A DNA stretch of 64,000 bases from Pseudomonadota bacterium (GCA_963204745.1 CAUJHF010000053.1:62001-126000); one strand, 5' to 3'; shown: positions 53,861 to 63,684, counted from the first letter of the stretch. A program made the numbers and translations. The notes: a model not told the origin generated them from the sequence alone.

Positions 53861-55336
53861 TCAGTTGACGGTTCTGGGCTTGCCTTGCCACGTCAGGTCC
53901 AGCTGCCGGGCAGCGCGCACATCATCGAGTCGCCGTACCGGCGTGGTCTGCGGCGCACGCTTCAGCTCACCGACATCGCGGCCGGCCAGATCACGGATTT
54001 CGGTAAGCGCCTGCACGAAATCGTCGAGTTCCTGCCGGGCCTCTGTTTCGGTCGGCTCGATCAGCAGGCACTCCGGAACCAGCAACGGGAAATAGGTGGT
54101 CGGTGCATGGAAACCGCGGTCGAGCAGCGCCTTGGCAAAGTCCATCGCCGTGGCGCCGGTGTCGCGGGCAACGTCCTTGAGTGAAATGATGAACTCGTGA
54201 CTGGCCCGCCGCCGGGGGTAGGCGATCGTGAAGCCGGCAGATGCCAGCCGTGCACACAGATAGTTGGCATTCAGTGTCGCGTAACCCGACACGCGGCGCA
54301 TGCCATCCGTACCCAGCAGACGCATGTAAATGTAGGCGCGCAGCAGAATGCCCGTATTGCCCATGAAGCCGGACAGTCGGCCAATGCTCTGCGGGCGATC
54401 TGCTTCTGTCAGCCACACGTAGCTGCCATCGCGCTTGCCGACGATCGGGATGGGCAGAAACGGTTCGAGGCGCGGATTCACCGCCACGACTCCCGAGCCG
54501 GGTCCACCACCACCGTGCGGCGTGGAAAAGGTCTTGTGCAGGTTGATGTGCACGACGTCGAAACCCATGCCTGCCGGCAGCGCACGGCCGAGGATCGCAT
54601 TCAGGTTCGCACCGTCGTAGTAAAGCAGTCCGCCTGCCGCGTGCACGATTTCCGCGATCTCGCTGATGCGGCGCTCGAATACACCCAGCGTGGACGGATT
54701 GGTCAGCATGATCGCAGCGGTTTTCGGTCCGACCACCTGGCGCAGGGCATCGAGATCCACATCACCGTCCGGCCCGGTCGGTATTTCAATCGCTTCGCAT
54801 CCGCACATGGTCGCGCTGGCCGGATTGGTACCGTGCGCGGCATCCGGAACGATGACCTGCGTGCGCTCCGTGTCGCCGCGCGCCAGATGATAGGCGCGAA
54901 TCATCGCGATGCCGGCAAACTCGCCCTGTGCGCCCGCCATCGGCGTCAGCGACACACCGCTCATGCCGGTCACAGCCTTCAGCAATTCCTGCAAATCGAA
55001 CAGGGATTCAAGGACGCCCTGGGCATGGCTGTCCGGCTCCAGCGGGTGCCGCGCGAGAAAGCCGGGCAGCATCGCCAGGGTATTGGATGCCCGCGGGTTG
55101 TACTTCATCGTGCAGGAACCCAGGGGATAGAAGTGCGTATCGATAGAGAAATTGAGCTGCGACAGCCGGGTGAAATGCCGCACTACCTGCAGCTCCGAAA
55201 CCTCAGGCAGCAATGGCGGCTCCTGACGCAGCACGGATGACGGCAGATCGTCGGTTGCGGCGAGGGTCGCCGGCGCATGCGTGGGCGCACGCCGGCCTGG
55301 CCGGGACTGTTCGAAAATCAGCTCTTCGCGCTTCAT
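53861..55336 (-). CDS. gcvPB: Glycine dehydrogenase (decarboxylating) subunit 2
   Basis: 491 residues, the beta half of a split P-protein. The PLP lysine lies in [34 protein letters not shown] and [18 protein letters not shown] are family typical. With GcvPA it decarboxylates glycine and passes aminomethyl to the H protein lipoate. Its ATG overlaps the gcvPA stop by four bases. ATG 55336 chosen because the family N-terminus [10 protein letters not shown] starts there. Confidence 0.96.
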   Translation of the reverse strand: MKREELIFEQSRPGRRAPTHAPATLAATDDLPSSVLRQEPPLLPEVSELQVVRHFTRLSQLNFSIDTHFYPLGSCTMKYNPRASNTLAMLPGFLARHPLEPDSHAQGVLESLFDLQELLKAVTGMSGVSLTPMAGAQGEFAGIAMIRAYHLARGDTERTQVIVPDAAHGTNPASATMCGCEAIEIPTGPDGDVDLDALRQVVGPKTAAIMLTNPSTLGVFERRISEIAEIVHAAGGLLYYDGANLNAILGRALPAGMGFDVVHINLHKTFSTPHGGGGPGSGVVAVNPRLEPFLPIPIVGKRDGSYVWLTEADRPQSIGRLSGFMGNTGILLRAYIYMRLLGTDGMRRVSGYATLNANYLCARLASAGFTIAYPRRRASHEFIISLKDVARDTGATAMDFAKALLDRGFHAPTTYFPLLVPECLLIEPTETEARQELDDFVQALTEIRDLAGRDVGELKRAPQTTPVRRLDDVRAARQLDLTWQGKPRTVN

Positions 55337-56694
55337 GCGGCTGCCGCCATGCCCAGTGCGCCCGCCAGCGCATGGCGATAGGCCGCTATATCTTCTGCGG
55401 TGCGCAGTTCGGTGGCGCATACCAGCACCGCCTGACCCAGCTCGGGGAAATCAGCGCCCAGATCATAGCCGCCGAGAATCCCGGCAGCGGCGAGTTCAGC
55501 CAGCAGCGGCGCAACAGGCCGCGGCAGCTTCAGCACCGCCTCGTGGAAGTACGGCGCAAAGCGCAACTCCACACCATCAAGGCTGGTCAATGCGCCGACC
55601 AGTGAACGGGTGTTGGCATGACACTGTGCGGCCACGCGCCGCAATCCCTCGCTGCCGAGCAAGGACATGTGGATCGTGGCAGCCGTCACCATCAGGCCCT
55701 GGTTCGTGCAGATGTTTGAGGTCGCCTTCGAGCGCCGGATGTGCTGCTCGCGCGCCTGCAGGGTCAAGGTAAAGCCCCGGCGCCCTTCGATATCCAGCGT
55801 CTGGCCAACGATCCGGCCCGGCATCTGCCGCACCAGTGCCTGCCGGCAGGCCATGAAGCCGAAATAGGGACCACCCGAGGCAAGCGGAATCCCCAGCGGC
55901 TGTCCTTCACCGCAGGCGATATCCGCACCCCGCGCACCCCACTTGCCCGGCGGCTTGAGCAGTCCGAGGGCAACCGGATTGCAGACGCCGATCACCAGCA
56001 TGTTGCGGCTGTGCGCCCAGTCGGTCAGCGTATCGACCGGCTCCAGTCCGCCGAGGAAGTTTGGCCACGGCAGGCAAACTGCCGCGAAATCCTGACCATC
56101 CAGTTTCGTCAGCGCATCCGGATCGGTATGTCCATCGACAGCCGGCAGTTCAACCAGCTCGACGGTCTGCCCCTTGAGCAGGGTCTCGGCAGCCTTGCGC
56201 CATAGCGGATGCAGATAACGGGCTACCAGAACCCGCCGCGAATTGCTGCGGCTGGCACGCACCGCCATCAGGCAGGCCTCGGCAAAAGCGGTCGCGCCGT
56301 CATACAAGGAAGCATTGGAAACATCCATGTCGACCAGCCCGGCCAGCATCGACTGATACTCATAGATGAGCTGCAAGGTGCCCTGGCTGGCCTCGGCCTG
56401 ATAGGGCGTATAGGCAGAATAAAACTCGCCGCGCGCGGCAAGTTCCCATACGGCCGCCGGAATATGGTGCTCATAGGCACCGGCGCCGAGAAAACAGAGG
56501 CTGTCGGTATTCTGCGCCGCCCGCTTGCGCATCAGGCGCGTAACGGCAGCCTCCGACAAGCCCGGCGGTACGCCCGGCAGGCTGGAAATCCGCAGCGCCG
56601 CAGGAATCTCGTCGAACAGGGTGTCGATATCGGCGACACCGATCGTCTGCAACATGACGGCCAGGTCGTCGTCAGTATGTGGAATGAATGGCAC
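55333..56694 (-). CDS. gcvPA: Glycine dehydrogenase (decarboxylating) subunit 1
   Basis: 453 residues, the alpha half of the split glycine decarboxylase. Begins [20 protein letters not shown]; contains [15 protein letters not shown] and the region around [20 protein letters not shown]. It pairs with GcvPB. It follows gcvH by about 50 nt in the operon gcvT-gcvH-gcvPA-gcvPB. Confidence 0.96.
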   Translation of the reverse strand: MPFIPHTDDDLAVMLQTIGVADIDTLFDEIPAALRISSLPGVPPGLSEAAVTRLMRKRAAQNTDSLCFLGAGAYEHHIPAAVWELAARGEFYSAYTPYQAEASQGTLQLIYEYQSMLAGLVDMDVSNASLYDGATAFAEACLMAVRASRSNSRRVLVARYLHPLWRKAAETLLKGQTVELVELPAVDGHTDPDALTKLDGQDFAAVCLPWPNFLGGLEPVDTLTDWAHSRNMLVIGVCNPVALGLLKPPGKWGARGADIACGEGQPLGIPLASGGPYFGFMACRQALVRQMPGRIVGQTLDIEGRRGFTLTLQAREQHIRRSKATSNICTNQGLMVTAATIHMSLLGSEGLRRVAAQCHANTRSLVGALTSLDGVELRFAPYFHEAVLKLPRPVAPLLAELAAAGILGGYDLGADFPELGQAVLVCATELRTAEDIAAYRHALAGALGMAAAA

Positions 56695-56745
56695 GCCGCT
56701 TCCTGTAATTCTGTCTGTGATTCTGCCTGTCGTTTACAGGTCGTC

Positions 56746-57138
56746 TCAGTCTTCGGCCGCCAGCAGCTGTGTGTAGGCCGCACTGTCCAGCAGCGCGGCA
56801 AGATCTGCCGCATCACCGGGACGCAACCGTACCAGCCAGCCTTCGCCGTAGGGATCGGTGTTCACCAGTTCTGGCTGGTCAGCCAGCGCCGGATTACCCT
56901 GCACGATGACGCCGGCCAGCGGCGCATAGACATCCGATGCTGCCTTGGTGGATTCGACTACGGCCATCGCGGCGCCGCGTGTCACCGTCCGCCCCGCATC
57001 CGGCAGCTCCACATAAACGAGTTCGCCAAGCTGATGCTGGGCATGGTCGGTGATACCGATCACGACCGAGCCATCGGCCTCGGCGCGGACCCATTCGTGG
57101 TCCTCGGTGTATTTGAGCTGCTGCGGTATCTGGGTCAT
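56746..57138 (-). CDS. gcvH: Glycine cleavage system H protein
   Basis: 130 residues. The lipoyl-lysine is in VESTKAASDVYAPLAG. It carries the aminomethyl group between the P, T and L proteins. Starts at ATG 57138 (MTQIPQQLKYTEDHEWV), 21 bases after gcvT. Normal length. Confidence 0.97.
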   Translation of the reverse strand: MTQIPQQLKYTEDHEWVRAEADGSVVIGITDHAQHQLGELVYVELPDAGRTVTRGAAMAVVESTKAASDVYAPLAGVIVQGNPALADQPELVNTDPYGEGWLVRLRPGDAADLAALLDSAAYTQLLAAED

Positions 57139-57159
57139 GTCTGTCTGTATTCCCTGCAA

Positions 57160-58263
57160 CTATTTCTGAACCGGCGCATCGTCAACCAGAATGCGCCCGA
57201 GCCGTACGAACGGCGGTTTGACGATCTGCGCCTTGCGCAGCACGCCACGGATATCAACCTGACAGGAGCCGGTCGCCGCAACCGGCAATCGCGCCAGCGC
57301 GATAGAGCGTTCCATAGTCGGCGAAAAACCACCGCTGGTGATACTGCCTTCGCCGGCCGCGGTTATCACCCGCTGGCCGTGGCGCATGATACCGCGATCC
57401 TCCAGCACCAGACCGGTGAGCTTTTCGCTGACCCCCTCGGTCTTCTGCTTTTCCAGTGCTGCGCGGCCACGGAACTGGCGGTCGGCCGGCTCGAAAGCAA
57501 CCGTCCAGCCGAGCCCGGACACCAGTGGTGAAGTTCCCGCATCCATGTCCTGACCATAGAGGTTAAGCGCCGCCTCCAGACGCAAGGTATCCCGTGCACC
57601 GAGACCACAGCGAACCGCACCGGCGGCAGCCAGCGCCCGCCACAGTGCCACTCCGGCCTCAGCCGGCAGCACGATCTCGAAGCCGTCCTCACCCGTATAA
57701 CCGGTGCGCGCCACAAACACATGATCATGGCGCACACACTCAAAGGATCGCAGCGCGAGCGCCGGAGCCTGCAATTCCTCCGCGAGCAGGGGGGCGGCCA
57801 GCTCACGGGCTTTGGGTCCCTGCACGGCAATCATCAGCAGATCGTCGCGGTGCCGGATCACGATGTCATCGCGGTCGGCAACCCGTGCCATCCAGCCGAG
57901 GTCCTGGACACGCGTTGCGGCATTGATGATCAACCGGTAGACGTTGTCACCGAGCCGGTAAACGATCAGATCATCGACGACACCGCCCGCATCGTTGAGC
58001 ATGCAGCTGTAAAGCCCCTGCCCCGCACTGCGCAGCTTGCCCGGATCGTTGGCCAGCAACCGCATCAGAAAACGGGTGCTGTCCGGACCGGTCAGGTCAA
58101 CCACCGTCATGTGCGAGACATCAAAGATGCCACATGACTGGCGCACAGCGTGATGCTCTGCGAGCGCAGATGCATACTGCAGGGGCATGTCCCAACCGCC
58201 GAATTCCACGATCCGGGCGTCGTTGGCAACATGGTCAGCATAGAGTGGGGTTTGATGCGCCAT
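57160..58263 (-). CDS. gcvT: Glycine cleavage system T protein (aminomethyltransferase)
   Basis: 367 residues. FGGWDMPLQYASALAEHHAV and SCGIFDVSHMT carry the family motifs including the folate-site aspartate region; TGYTGEDGFEIVLPAE is also typical. Releases ammonia and 5,10-methylene-THF. No glycine riboswitch fits upstream, because the previous gene ends only 13 bases before. It is translated from the long minus-strand gene series beginning with ygfB. Confidence 0.96.
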   Translation of the reverse strand: MAHQTPLYADHVANDARIVEFGGWDMPLQYASALAEHHAVRQSCGIFDVSHMTVVDLTGPDSTRFLMRLLANDPGKLRSAGQGLYSCMLNDAGGVVDDLIVYRLGDNVYRLIINAATRVQDLGWMARVADRDDIVIRHRDDLLMIAVQGPKARELAAPLLAEELQAPALALRSFECVRHDHVFVARTGYTGEDGFEIVLPAEAGVALWRALAAAGAVRCGLGARDTLRLEAALNLYGQDMDAGTSPLVSGLGWTVAFEPADRQFRGRAALEKQKTEGVSEKLTGLVLEDRGIMRHGQRVITAAGEGSITSGGFSPTMERSIALARLPVAATGSCQVDIRGVLRKAQIVKPPFVRLGRILVDDAPVQK

Positions 58264-58276
58264 CGTCCTGCCTTGA

Positions 58277-59239
58277 TTAAATTGCCACAGCTGCGGGCTG
58301 CAGCAGGGATCCCATGGAGAATGCTACGCGTTCTTTGACGCTGACGCCGGCAGGCCGGGCCTCGATCACCCTGAGCCGGTCGCGCAATCCACACCGGTTT
58401 GCAATCTGGATATTAAGCCCCGGCCGGACGTTGAGTTCCAGCAGCATCGGCCCGAGGTCACGGTCGAGAACGATATCCACGCCAAGATAACCGAGTCCGG
58501 TCAGTTCATGACAGCGTGCGGCGAAATCCAGCAGGTATTCCCAGCGGGGGATCTGCCGGCCGGCAATCACCGCCCCGGTATCGGGATGTTCGGTGACCAC
58601 CGAATTGCCGATGACAGCGCAGGTGGTCTCACCGGTCGCAAGATCCAGTCCGGCACCCACCGCGCCCTGGTGCAGATTGGCCTTGCCATGCGATCTGCGC
58701 GTCGGCAGTCGCAGCATGGCCATCACCGGATAGCCGCGGAACACGATGACGCGGATATCCGGGATACCGCGATACGCGCACTCACTGAAGATGGGATCGA
58801 ACTTCACGCAATACTCGATCAGCGCGACATCCCTGTGCCCGCCAAGGCTGTACTGGCCGCTGAGCATATTCGACAGGTGATGACCGATATCGTCGCCATC
58901 CATGATCGTGCCGTCGACCAGCCGGTATGCCGAGCCGTCCCTGACCCGCGCAGAGACAACAAGAATCCCGTCGCCCCCCGAGCCATGGGCCGGCTTGATC
59001 ACGAAATCACGGTGCCCGGCCACCAGTTCCGGCAATCGCCGCACATCGTGGTGACTGGTGATGACGCCATACAGCTCCGGCACCGGCAGGCCCGCTGCGA
59101 TTGCCAGGCGCTTGGTAGCCAGCTTGTCATCGACCAGCGGATACAGATGACGCGGGTTGTGCTTCAGGATGTACCGGCAATTGCGCGCGTTGATGCCAAG
59201 CACCCCGCTGGCTGACAGCCGCCTTGCCAGACCGAACAT
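58277..59239 (-). CDS. RimK-like ATP-grasp ligase (alpha-L-glutamate ligase-related)
   Basis: 320 residues. ATP-grasp features: DKLATKRLAIAAGLPVPELYG, the lysine/Gly-loop DFVIKPAHGSGGDGI and the metal-binding LLELNVRPGLNIQ. This is the family related to RimK but without a known acceptor (TIGR02291-type); it forms peptide-like bonds. ATG at 59239 shares one base with the stop of the inactive transglutaminase gene (TGATG), so it is translationally coupled to it. Acceptor and amino-acid donor unknown. Confidence 0.88.
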   Translation of the reverse strand: MFGLARRLSASGVLGINARNCRYILKHNPRHLYPLVDDKLATKRLAIAAGLPVPELYGVITSHHDVRRLPELVAGHRDFVIKPAHGSGGDGILVVSARVRDGSAYRLVDGTIMDGDDIGHHLSNMLSGQYSLGGHRDVALIEYCVKFDPIFSECAYRGIPDIRVIVFRGYPVMAMLRLPTRRSHGKANLHQGAVGAGLDLATGETTCAVIGNSVVTEHPDTGAVIAGRQIPRWEYLLDFAARCHELTGLGYLGVDIVLDRDLGPMLLELNVRPGLNIQIANRCGLRDRLRVIEARPAGVSVKERVAFSMGSLLQPAAVAI

Positions 59240-60771
59240 CAGGGCACCCGGTCCGCAAATGACTTGAAGCGCACGAGTTCGAACAGCCGGTAGCCGCTGT
59301 AACGGCCGAGCAGCAAGGTAATGGCCAGCAGCCAGAGCAACAGCTCGGGGAAGACGAAGAACAGATGCTTGAAAAATCCGATATCCATCACGCTGAAGCA
59401 CAGTGCGGCGACAAACAGGCTGCCGACGCCCTGCTGGATCGCCTCCGTAGGACCACGCTCTTCCCAGACGATGGACATGCGTTCGATGGTCATGGTGAGG
59501 ATGACCATCGGGAACAGTCCAACCGACAGGCCCATGTCCAGCCCGAGCTGGTGGCCGACGATACTGATCAGCGCCATCAGCAACACCACGATTATCAGCA
59601 CCGAGGCCAGACGCGGCACCAGCAACAGGCGCAGATGCTCCATGAAGAAGCGGAACAGGAGGCCGAGCGCCACGACCAGTGAAAACAGGATCACGCCCGC
59701 CACGACTTCGGTCTCGCGAAAGGCCAGCGCAACAAGGACCGGCATGAAGGTGCCGAAGGTCGCGACACCGACGATGTTGCGCAGAAACACCACGAGCAGC
59801 GCACCAAGGGGGATCATCAGCAGCACGCCGTATACCGCCTGCGTCTGGATAGGCAGGGAGAACATCGAGAAATCGGCAATCCGTGACTGCCAGGCATTGG
59901 CCCTGCGCTCGGCAACCAGCACCGGGTCGACCTCGTTGCGCTGGACGGAAAACTGCACTTCCGTCTTGCCGCCACCGTCTCGCGTATACAGCGGTGCCGA
60001 ACCGCGCCACCAGATCAGGAAATTTTCCGGCAGTCCCTGGGCGCCGGTGGCCGGATCGAAGTAGATCCAGCGTTCGCCGTCGTGCACCTCCAGCCAGGGC
60101 AACAGGCGCGCCTGCTGTTCCCGGTCGACCAGGTAGACACCGCGCAGCAGCCGGGCGGGAATCTGCGCCGCCGCCAGTACGGTAATCGCGGTGACCGCCC
60201 GCCCGGTGATCCCTGTCCCGGATCCGAGCAGCATCAGGACATTCTGGTCCGTGCCGGGATTTGCCAGCCGCTTGAGCAACTCGACAGTGAAAGAGGCCGG
60301 GTCCGCCGACTGGCTTTGTATCTGCCCCAGCAACTGCTGCAGGGCAATGTTCTCCGCGTCACGCAACCGGGGCGGTGCCGGAAATGGCGGTGTGGTATCA
60401 CTTTCCGCCTGCAGCGGATCCTTGTAGATCGTCGCCCGGTAGTACAGCGTCTGCTCATTCTTGATGCGGCGGACGGCCCATTGCACCTGCCGGCCACCCG
60501 TAACATAGCGTGTGGTGAAGCCAAACCCGCGCGAGACGAAATTCTCGTCGAGAATGGCAAAGCCCGGGGTCAGTGCGGGCACGTACAGCGTGACCTTGGC
60601 TGGCACCGGCGCCGGACCGGCATCGAACTTCAGCGTGGCCTCAACGGTCCAGATACGCGTCTGCTCATCAGGCAGCAGCGGATAGCCGAGCCCCTGCCAC
60701 TTGTAGACAAACAATGCCCCGCCGATCAGGAACAGGGCCAGGGCCAGCACCCAGACTTTATAGTCCTTCAT
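59239..60771 (-). CDS. Inactive transglutaminase with seven-helix membrane domain
   Basis: 510 residues. N-terminal anchor (VWVLALALFLIGGALFVY), a periplasmic transglutaminase-like domain (~60-320) with AAAQIPARLLRGVYL where the catalytic cysteine would be, and WLEVHDGERWIYFDPATG; then about seven membrane helices (for example TFGTFMPVLVALAFRET; VVAGVILFSLVVALGLLF). This is the inactive-transglutaminase/7TM family that accompanies ATP-grasp ligases of the RimK-like kind. It may present or bind a peptide substrate. No catalytic role expected. Confidence 0.88.
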   Translation of the reverse strand: MKDYKVWVLALALFLIGGALFVYKWQGLGYPLLPDEQTRIWTVEATLKFDAGPAPVPAKVTLYVPALTPGFAILDENFVSRGFGFTTRYVTGGRQVQWAVRRIKNEQTLYYRATIYKDPLQAESDTTPPFPAPPRLRDAENIALQQLLGQIQSQSADPASFTVELLKRLANPGTDQNVLMLLGSGTGITGRAVTAITVLAAAQIPARLLRGVYLVDREQQARLLPWLEVHDGERWIYFDPATGAQGLPENFLIWWRGSAPLYTRDGGGKTEVQFSVQRNEVDPVLVAERRANAWQSRIADFSMFSLPIQTQAVYGVLLMIPLGALLVVFLRNIVGVATFGTFMPVLVALAFRETEVVAGVILFSLVVALGLLFRFFMEHLRLLLVPRLASVLIIVVLLMALISIVGHQLGLDMGLSVGLFPMVILTMTIERMSIVWEERGPTEAIQQGVGSLFVAALCFSVMDIGFFKHLFFVFPELLLWLLAITLLLGRYSGYRLFELVRFKSFADRVP

Positions 60772-60786
60772 AAGGCTTCCATCGCG

Positions 60787-62103
60787 TCATCGGGCCGCCG
60801 TGCCGATCATGGCCTCGATCGCATCCGGGTCAACCGGCAGATCACAGGTCATCACTTCGCATCCGTCCCTGGTCACGAGTACATCGTCCTCAATCCGTAC
60901 ACCGATGTTCCACCACTGTTTGCCGATACCGCGACTGCCAGCAGGAATGTAGATGCCGGGTTCGACTGTCAGCGTCATGCCGGGCTCCAGCACACGCCAC
61001 TCCTCCGCAATCCGGTAGTCGCCGACATCGTGTACATCCATGCCCAGCCAGTGCCCGGTACGGTGCATGAAAAACCGCTGGCAGGCACGCGTCTTGAGCA
61101 GATTGGCCAGATTGCCGTCCAGCAGGCCGAGATCTTTCAGCCCCTGCGTCACCACGCGCACGGCCGCCTCATGCGGCTGGTTCCAGGGATTGCCCGGCCG
61201 GACTTCTGCGATGGCCGCCTCATGCGCATCAAGCACAACCTGATAAACCGCCCGCTGCTCGGAAGTGAACCGCCCGTTGACCGGCCAGGTACGAGTTACA
61301 TCAGACGCGTAGTAGTCATACTCGCAGCCGGCATCGACCAGCAGCAGATCACCGTCTTCCAGCTTCCGGTTGTTCGCATGGTAATGGAGGATGCAGCTGT
61401 TGGGCCCGGAACCGACGATCGGCAGATAGGATGGCCGCCCGCCGTGGCTGTGGAATTCATGCATGTATTCCGCTTCGACCTGATACTCGTACAGGCCGGG
61501 CCGACAGACGCTCATCGCGCGGCGGTGCGCCTGAACGGCGATGCGCCCCGCCCGCCTCATCGCCACCAGCTCTTCCCGGCTCTTGTAGAGCCGCAGATCA
61601 TGCAGAAAATGGTCGACGGCAATGAACTGATCCGGCGTATGCATCACGGCTGTGCTGCCGTGCGAGCTGAGCGCGGACAGCCAGCCCGTCAGGCGCTGAT
61701 CGAACTCGGGGTGCGCGCCCATCGTGTAATAGACACGCTCACTGCCGGCGATGATCTTCGGCAGGATGTCGTCCACCTTGCCGATGGACAATGCCTCATC
61801 CGCTCCAAACTGCCTGACCGCATTGGCGGGTCCGGCACGGGTCCCGTCCCAGGTCTCGCGCTGCGGATCGCGGTCACGGCAGAACAACAGATACTCGCCG
61901 CCGGCCCGCCCCGGTGCCAGCACTGCCACCGCCTCAGGCTCACTGAAGGCGGTCAGATAATAGAAGTCGCTGTCCTGCCGGTACGGATACTGAACATCGC
62001 GGTTGCGCATGCGCGGCTGGGCGGCAGGCAGGATGGCAATACTTCCCTTGCCCATCATGCGCATCAGTTGCCGGCGACGGCGGCTGAATTCCCCGGGATT
62101 CAT
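60787..62103 (-). CDS. pepP: Xaa-Pro aminopeptidase
   Basis: 438 residues. Pita-bread metallopeptidase: metal ligands in LLVDAGCEYDYYASDVTRTW, HRTGHWLGMDVHDVGDY and TVEPGIYIPAGS. Removes N-terminal residues before proline. ATG 62103 gives the typical MNPGEFSRRRRQL start. Follows ygfB by 10 nt, as in E. coli; the ubiH gene that usually comes next is absent and the inactive-transglutaminase gene takes its place. Confidence 0.96.
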   Translation of the reverse strand: MNPGEFSRRRRQLMRMMGKGSIAILPAAQPRMRNRDVQYPYRQDSDFYYLTAFSEPEAVAVLAPGRAGGEYLLFCRDRDPQRETWDGTRAGPANAVRQFGADEALSIGKVDDILPKIIAGSERVYYTMGAHPEFDQRLTGWLSALSSHGSTAVMHTPDQFIAVDHFLHDLRLYKSREELVAMRRAGRIAVQAHRRAMSVCRPGLYEYQVEAEYMHEFHSHGGRPSYLPIVGSGPNSCILHYHANNRKLEDGDLLLVDAGCEYDYYASDVTRTWPVNGRFTSEQRAVYQVVLDAHEAAIAEVRPGNPWNQPHEAAVRVVTQGLKDLGLLDGNLANLLKTRACQRFFMHRTGHWLGMDVHDVGDYRIAEEWRVLEPGMTLTVEPGIYIPAGSRGIGKQWWNIGVRIEDDVLVTRDGCEVMTCDLPVDPDAIEAMIGTAAR

Positions 62104-62113
62104 TGTCCGATCT

Positions 62114-62725
62114 TCAGTGGCGGACTGTGGTGACGATACGCTGCCGGACGCCGGCCATCTCTTCAAAGACCAGCTGCACGCTCACGCGGACATATTCAAC
62201 CAGCTCCGCCCAGTCGGCCTCGACATCTCCCTCGCCTTCGTCTTCCTTGTAGCCAAGCTGCGCCAGCTCCGCAAAGTCCCGCACGATCTCGGCAATGGCC
62301 TCATGCCGCACGACCTCATCGGCATCTCCGAAATGCGCCGCAAGCGCCAGACCATAGTTGAAACCCTGGCACCAAGCCGCGAGAGCTGCCGTACGCTGTT
62401 CGAGCGACTCGTCGTCCGAGGGCAGCAACGGCTGGAAACTCATGTCGCCGGTCTCCAGCGCTTTGGTACTGGCAGCCGCCAGCACGCCGAGCAACGCCGC
62501 CGCTTCGTCGATGCCGGCAGGACCCTCACCGTTGTCTTCGTCCGGCAAAGCCGGCTCCTCGGCCGTTGCCAGGGTATCCGCCAGCCACGACGCCTGCGCA
62601 TCGGCACCGAGTACACAGGCAAGCCCGCACAGGCTGCCATGGGCCTCGGCCGGTTCCGTGACAGCCCCGGCGCGCCGCAGGGCATCGTCTATGACATCGA
62701 AGGACATGGGGTTGCTGGCCGTCAT
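62114..62725 (-). CDS. ygfB: UPF0149 family protein YgfB
   Basis: 203 residues. Shows AHGSLCGLACVLGADAQASWL, AAWCQGFNYGLALAAHFG and the acidic segment GEGDVEADWAELVEYVRVSVQ, characteristic of UPF0149/YgfB. It is the first gene of the minus-strand series and divergent from the zapA cluster. Function not certain. Confidence 0.95.
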   Translation of the reverse strand: MTASNPMSFDVIDDALRRAGAVTEPAEAHGSLCGLACVLGADAQASWLADTLATAEEPALPDEDNGEGPAGIDEAAALLGVLAAASTKALETGDMSFQPLLPSDDESLEQRTAALAAWCQGFNYGLALAAHFGDADEVVRHEAIAEIVRDFAELAQLGYKEDEGEGDVEADWAELVEYVRVSVQLVFEEMAGVRQRIVTTVRH

Positions 62726-62858
62726 GGCTAAACCAGGCCTTAAATCAGTGGTATTGAAACAGCGAAACGATCTGAACGACAGTCGGGACTTTTAACAACT
62801 TCGGGCGGTCTGCCTATCGTAGCATCAGGCCCGGTACCAGGAGCCGACCCGTCGGTAT

Positions 62859-62888
62859 TTGACCGCCACAGCGGGCTGACACTATATT
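62859..62888 (+). promoter_or_regulatory. sigma70 promoter of the zapA cluster
   Basis: TTGACC (62859-62864) and TATATT (62883-62888), spaced by 18 bp. The predicted start would be near 62894-62896, at the ATG itself, with no ribosome site in front. Either the transcript is leaderless or initiation uses an upstream promoter not recognised. Confidence 0.55.
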
Positions 62889-62895
62889 GAGTTCC

Positions 62896-63126
62896 ATGAG
62901 CAACACCCTTGAAAAGAGCTTCAGCCGTGAACTCGAGCGCCTCGAACGGCGCCTTGATGAACTGGTATTGATCACCAACCAGCTCAAGGAAGAAAACCGC
63001 TCGCTGCGCCAGCGCCAGGACACACTGATCGCCGAACGCGCCACACTCTTGCAGAAGAACGAGCAGGTCCGTTCGCGGGTTGAAGCGATGGTCGGACGAC
63101 TCAAGGCTATGGAGCATGGTTCATGA
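62896..63126 (+). CDS. Small coiled-coil protein (TIGR02449 family)
   Basis: 76 residues, a single charged coiled coil (RELERLERRLDELVLITNQL, then RSLRQRQDTLIAERATLLQ). This family is always beside zapA in gammaproteobacteria and may take part in Z-ring assembly. Its stop overlaps the zapA ATG (ATGA). A near-consensus promoter lies so close upstream that the transcript may be leaderless. TTG at 62887 is an alternative start. Confidence 0.88.
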   Translation: MSNTLEKSFSRELERLERRLDELVLITNQLKEENRSLRQRQDTLIAERATLLQKNEQVRSRVEAMVGRLKAMEHGS

Positions 63127-63440
63127 CACTGGAAGCCTCGACCCAGGTCAACATCAAGATCCTGGAGAAGGAGTATCAGGTCTCCTGCCCGATCAGCGAG
63201 CGTGTTGCCCTGCTGAACTCGGCAGAACTGCTCAACGCCAAGATGCGCGAAATCCGCGACAGTGGCAAAGTGATCGGGCTCGACCGGATTGCCGTGATGG
63301 CAGCGCTGAACATGGCCAATGAATTGCTGCGCTCACGCAACGTCGGGGAAACCCTTGAAGGCAATGCCAAGCTCAGGCTGCAGGCCATGCGTGAGCGCAT
63401 CGAAGGCACGCTGCAGGCCGGGCGTCAGCTCGACCTCTGA
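63123..63440 (+). CDS. zapA: Cell division protein ZapA
   Basis: 105 residues. N-terminal FtsZ-binding domain (VNIKILEKEYQVSCPISER) and C-terminal helix (DRIAVMAALNMANELLR). Cross-links FtsZ filaments at mid-cell. Overlaps the previous gene by four bases. The 6S RNA follows directly, the usual gammaproteobacterial arrangement. Confidence 0.95.
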   Translation: MTLEASTQVNIKILEKEYQVSCPISERVALLNSAELLNAKMREIRDSGKVIGLDRIAVMAALNMANELLRSRNVGETLEGNAKLRLQAMRERIEGTLQAGRQLDL

Positions 63441-63470
63441 CACGTCACATATTTTTTCCGGGTCCGTGCC

Positions 63471-63476
63471 TATAAT
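63471..63476 (+). promoter_or_regulatory. -10 element for 6S RNA
   Basis: A perfect TATAAT lies 31 bases after the zapA stop and 7 bases before the predicted 6S 5' end. I found no -35 close to consensus at 16-18 bp. Confidence 0.6.
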
Positions 63477-63482
63477 GGACCC

Positions 63483-63671
63483 GGTCCCTCCTGCGGTGTT
63501 CGACAGCGGCTTGATTGGTCTCTCGACCCTTAATCGTGCTTTCGGAATCGCAGGCTGTCGGCAGTCTGTGCATGACCGCCCCGTGCGGGAAGCCTTCTCT
63601 GCCGCGTTTGATTCCACCTGATGCTCCCGGTCGGTGAGCAGCAGGCCGCACCGGCACAGGCGGGAGGGACC
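63483..63671 (+). ncRNA. ssrS: 6S RNA (SsrS)
   Basis: Located between zapA and fau, exactly as 6S RNA in E. coli and relatives. The 5' end GGTCCCTCC pairs perfectly with 3' GGAGGGACC (63663-63671), forming the closing stem of a ~189-nt RNA; the interior includes the typical CCGTGCGGGAAGCC segment. 6S mimics an open promoter and inhibits RNA polymerase-sigma70 in stationary phase. Boundaries are inferred from the stem and the TATAAT, not from data. Confidence 0.88.
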
Positions 63672-63684
63672 ACCTTCCTTATCC

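Noticed and set aside
58264-58276. Glycine riboswitch before gcvT
   Set aside because: There are only 13 bases between gcvT and the upstream ATP-grasp gene, too few for any riboswitch.
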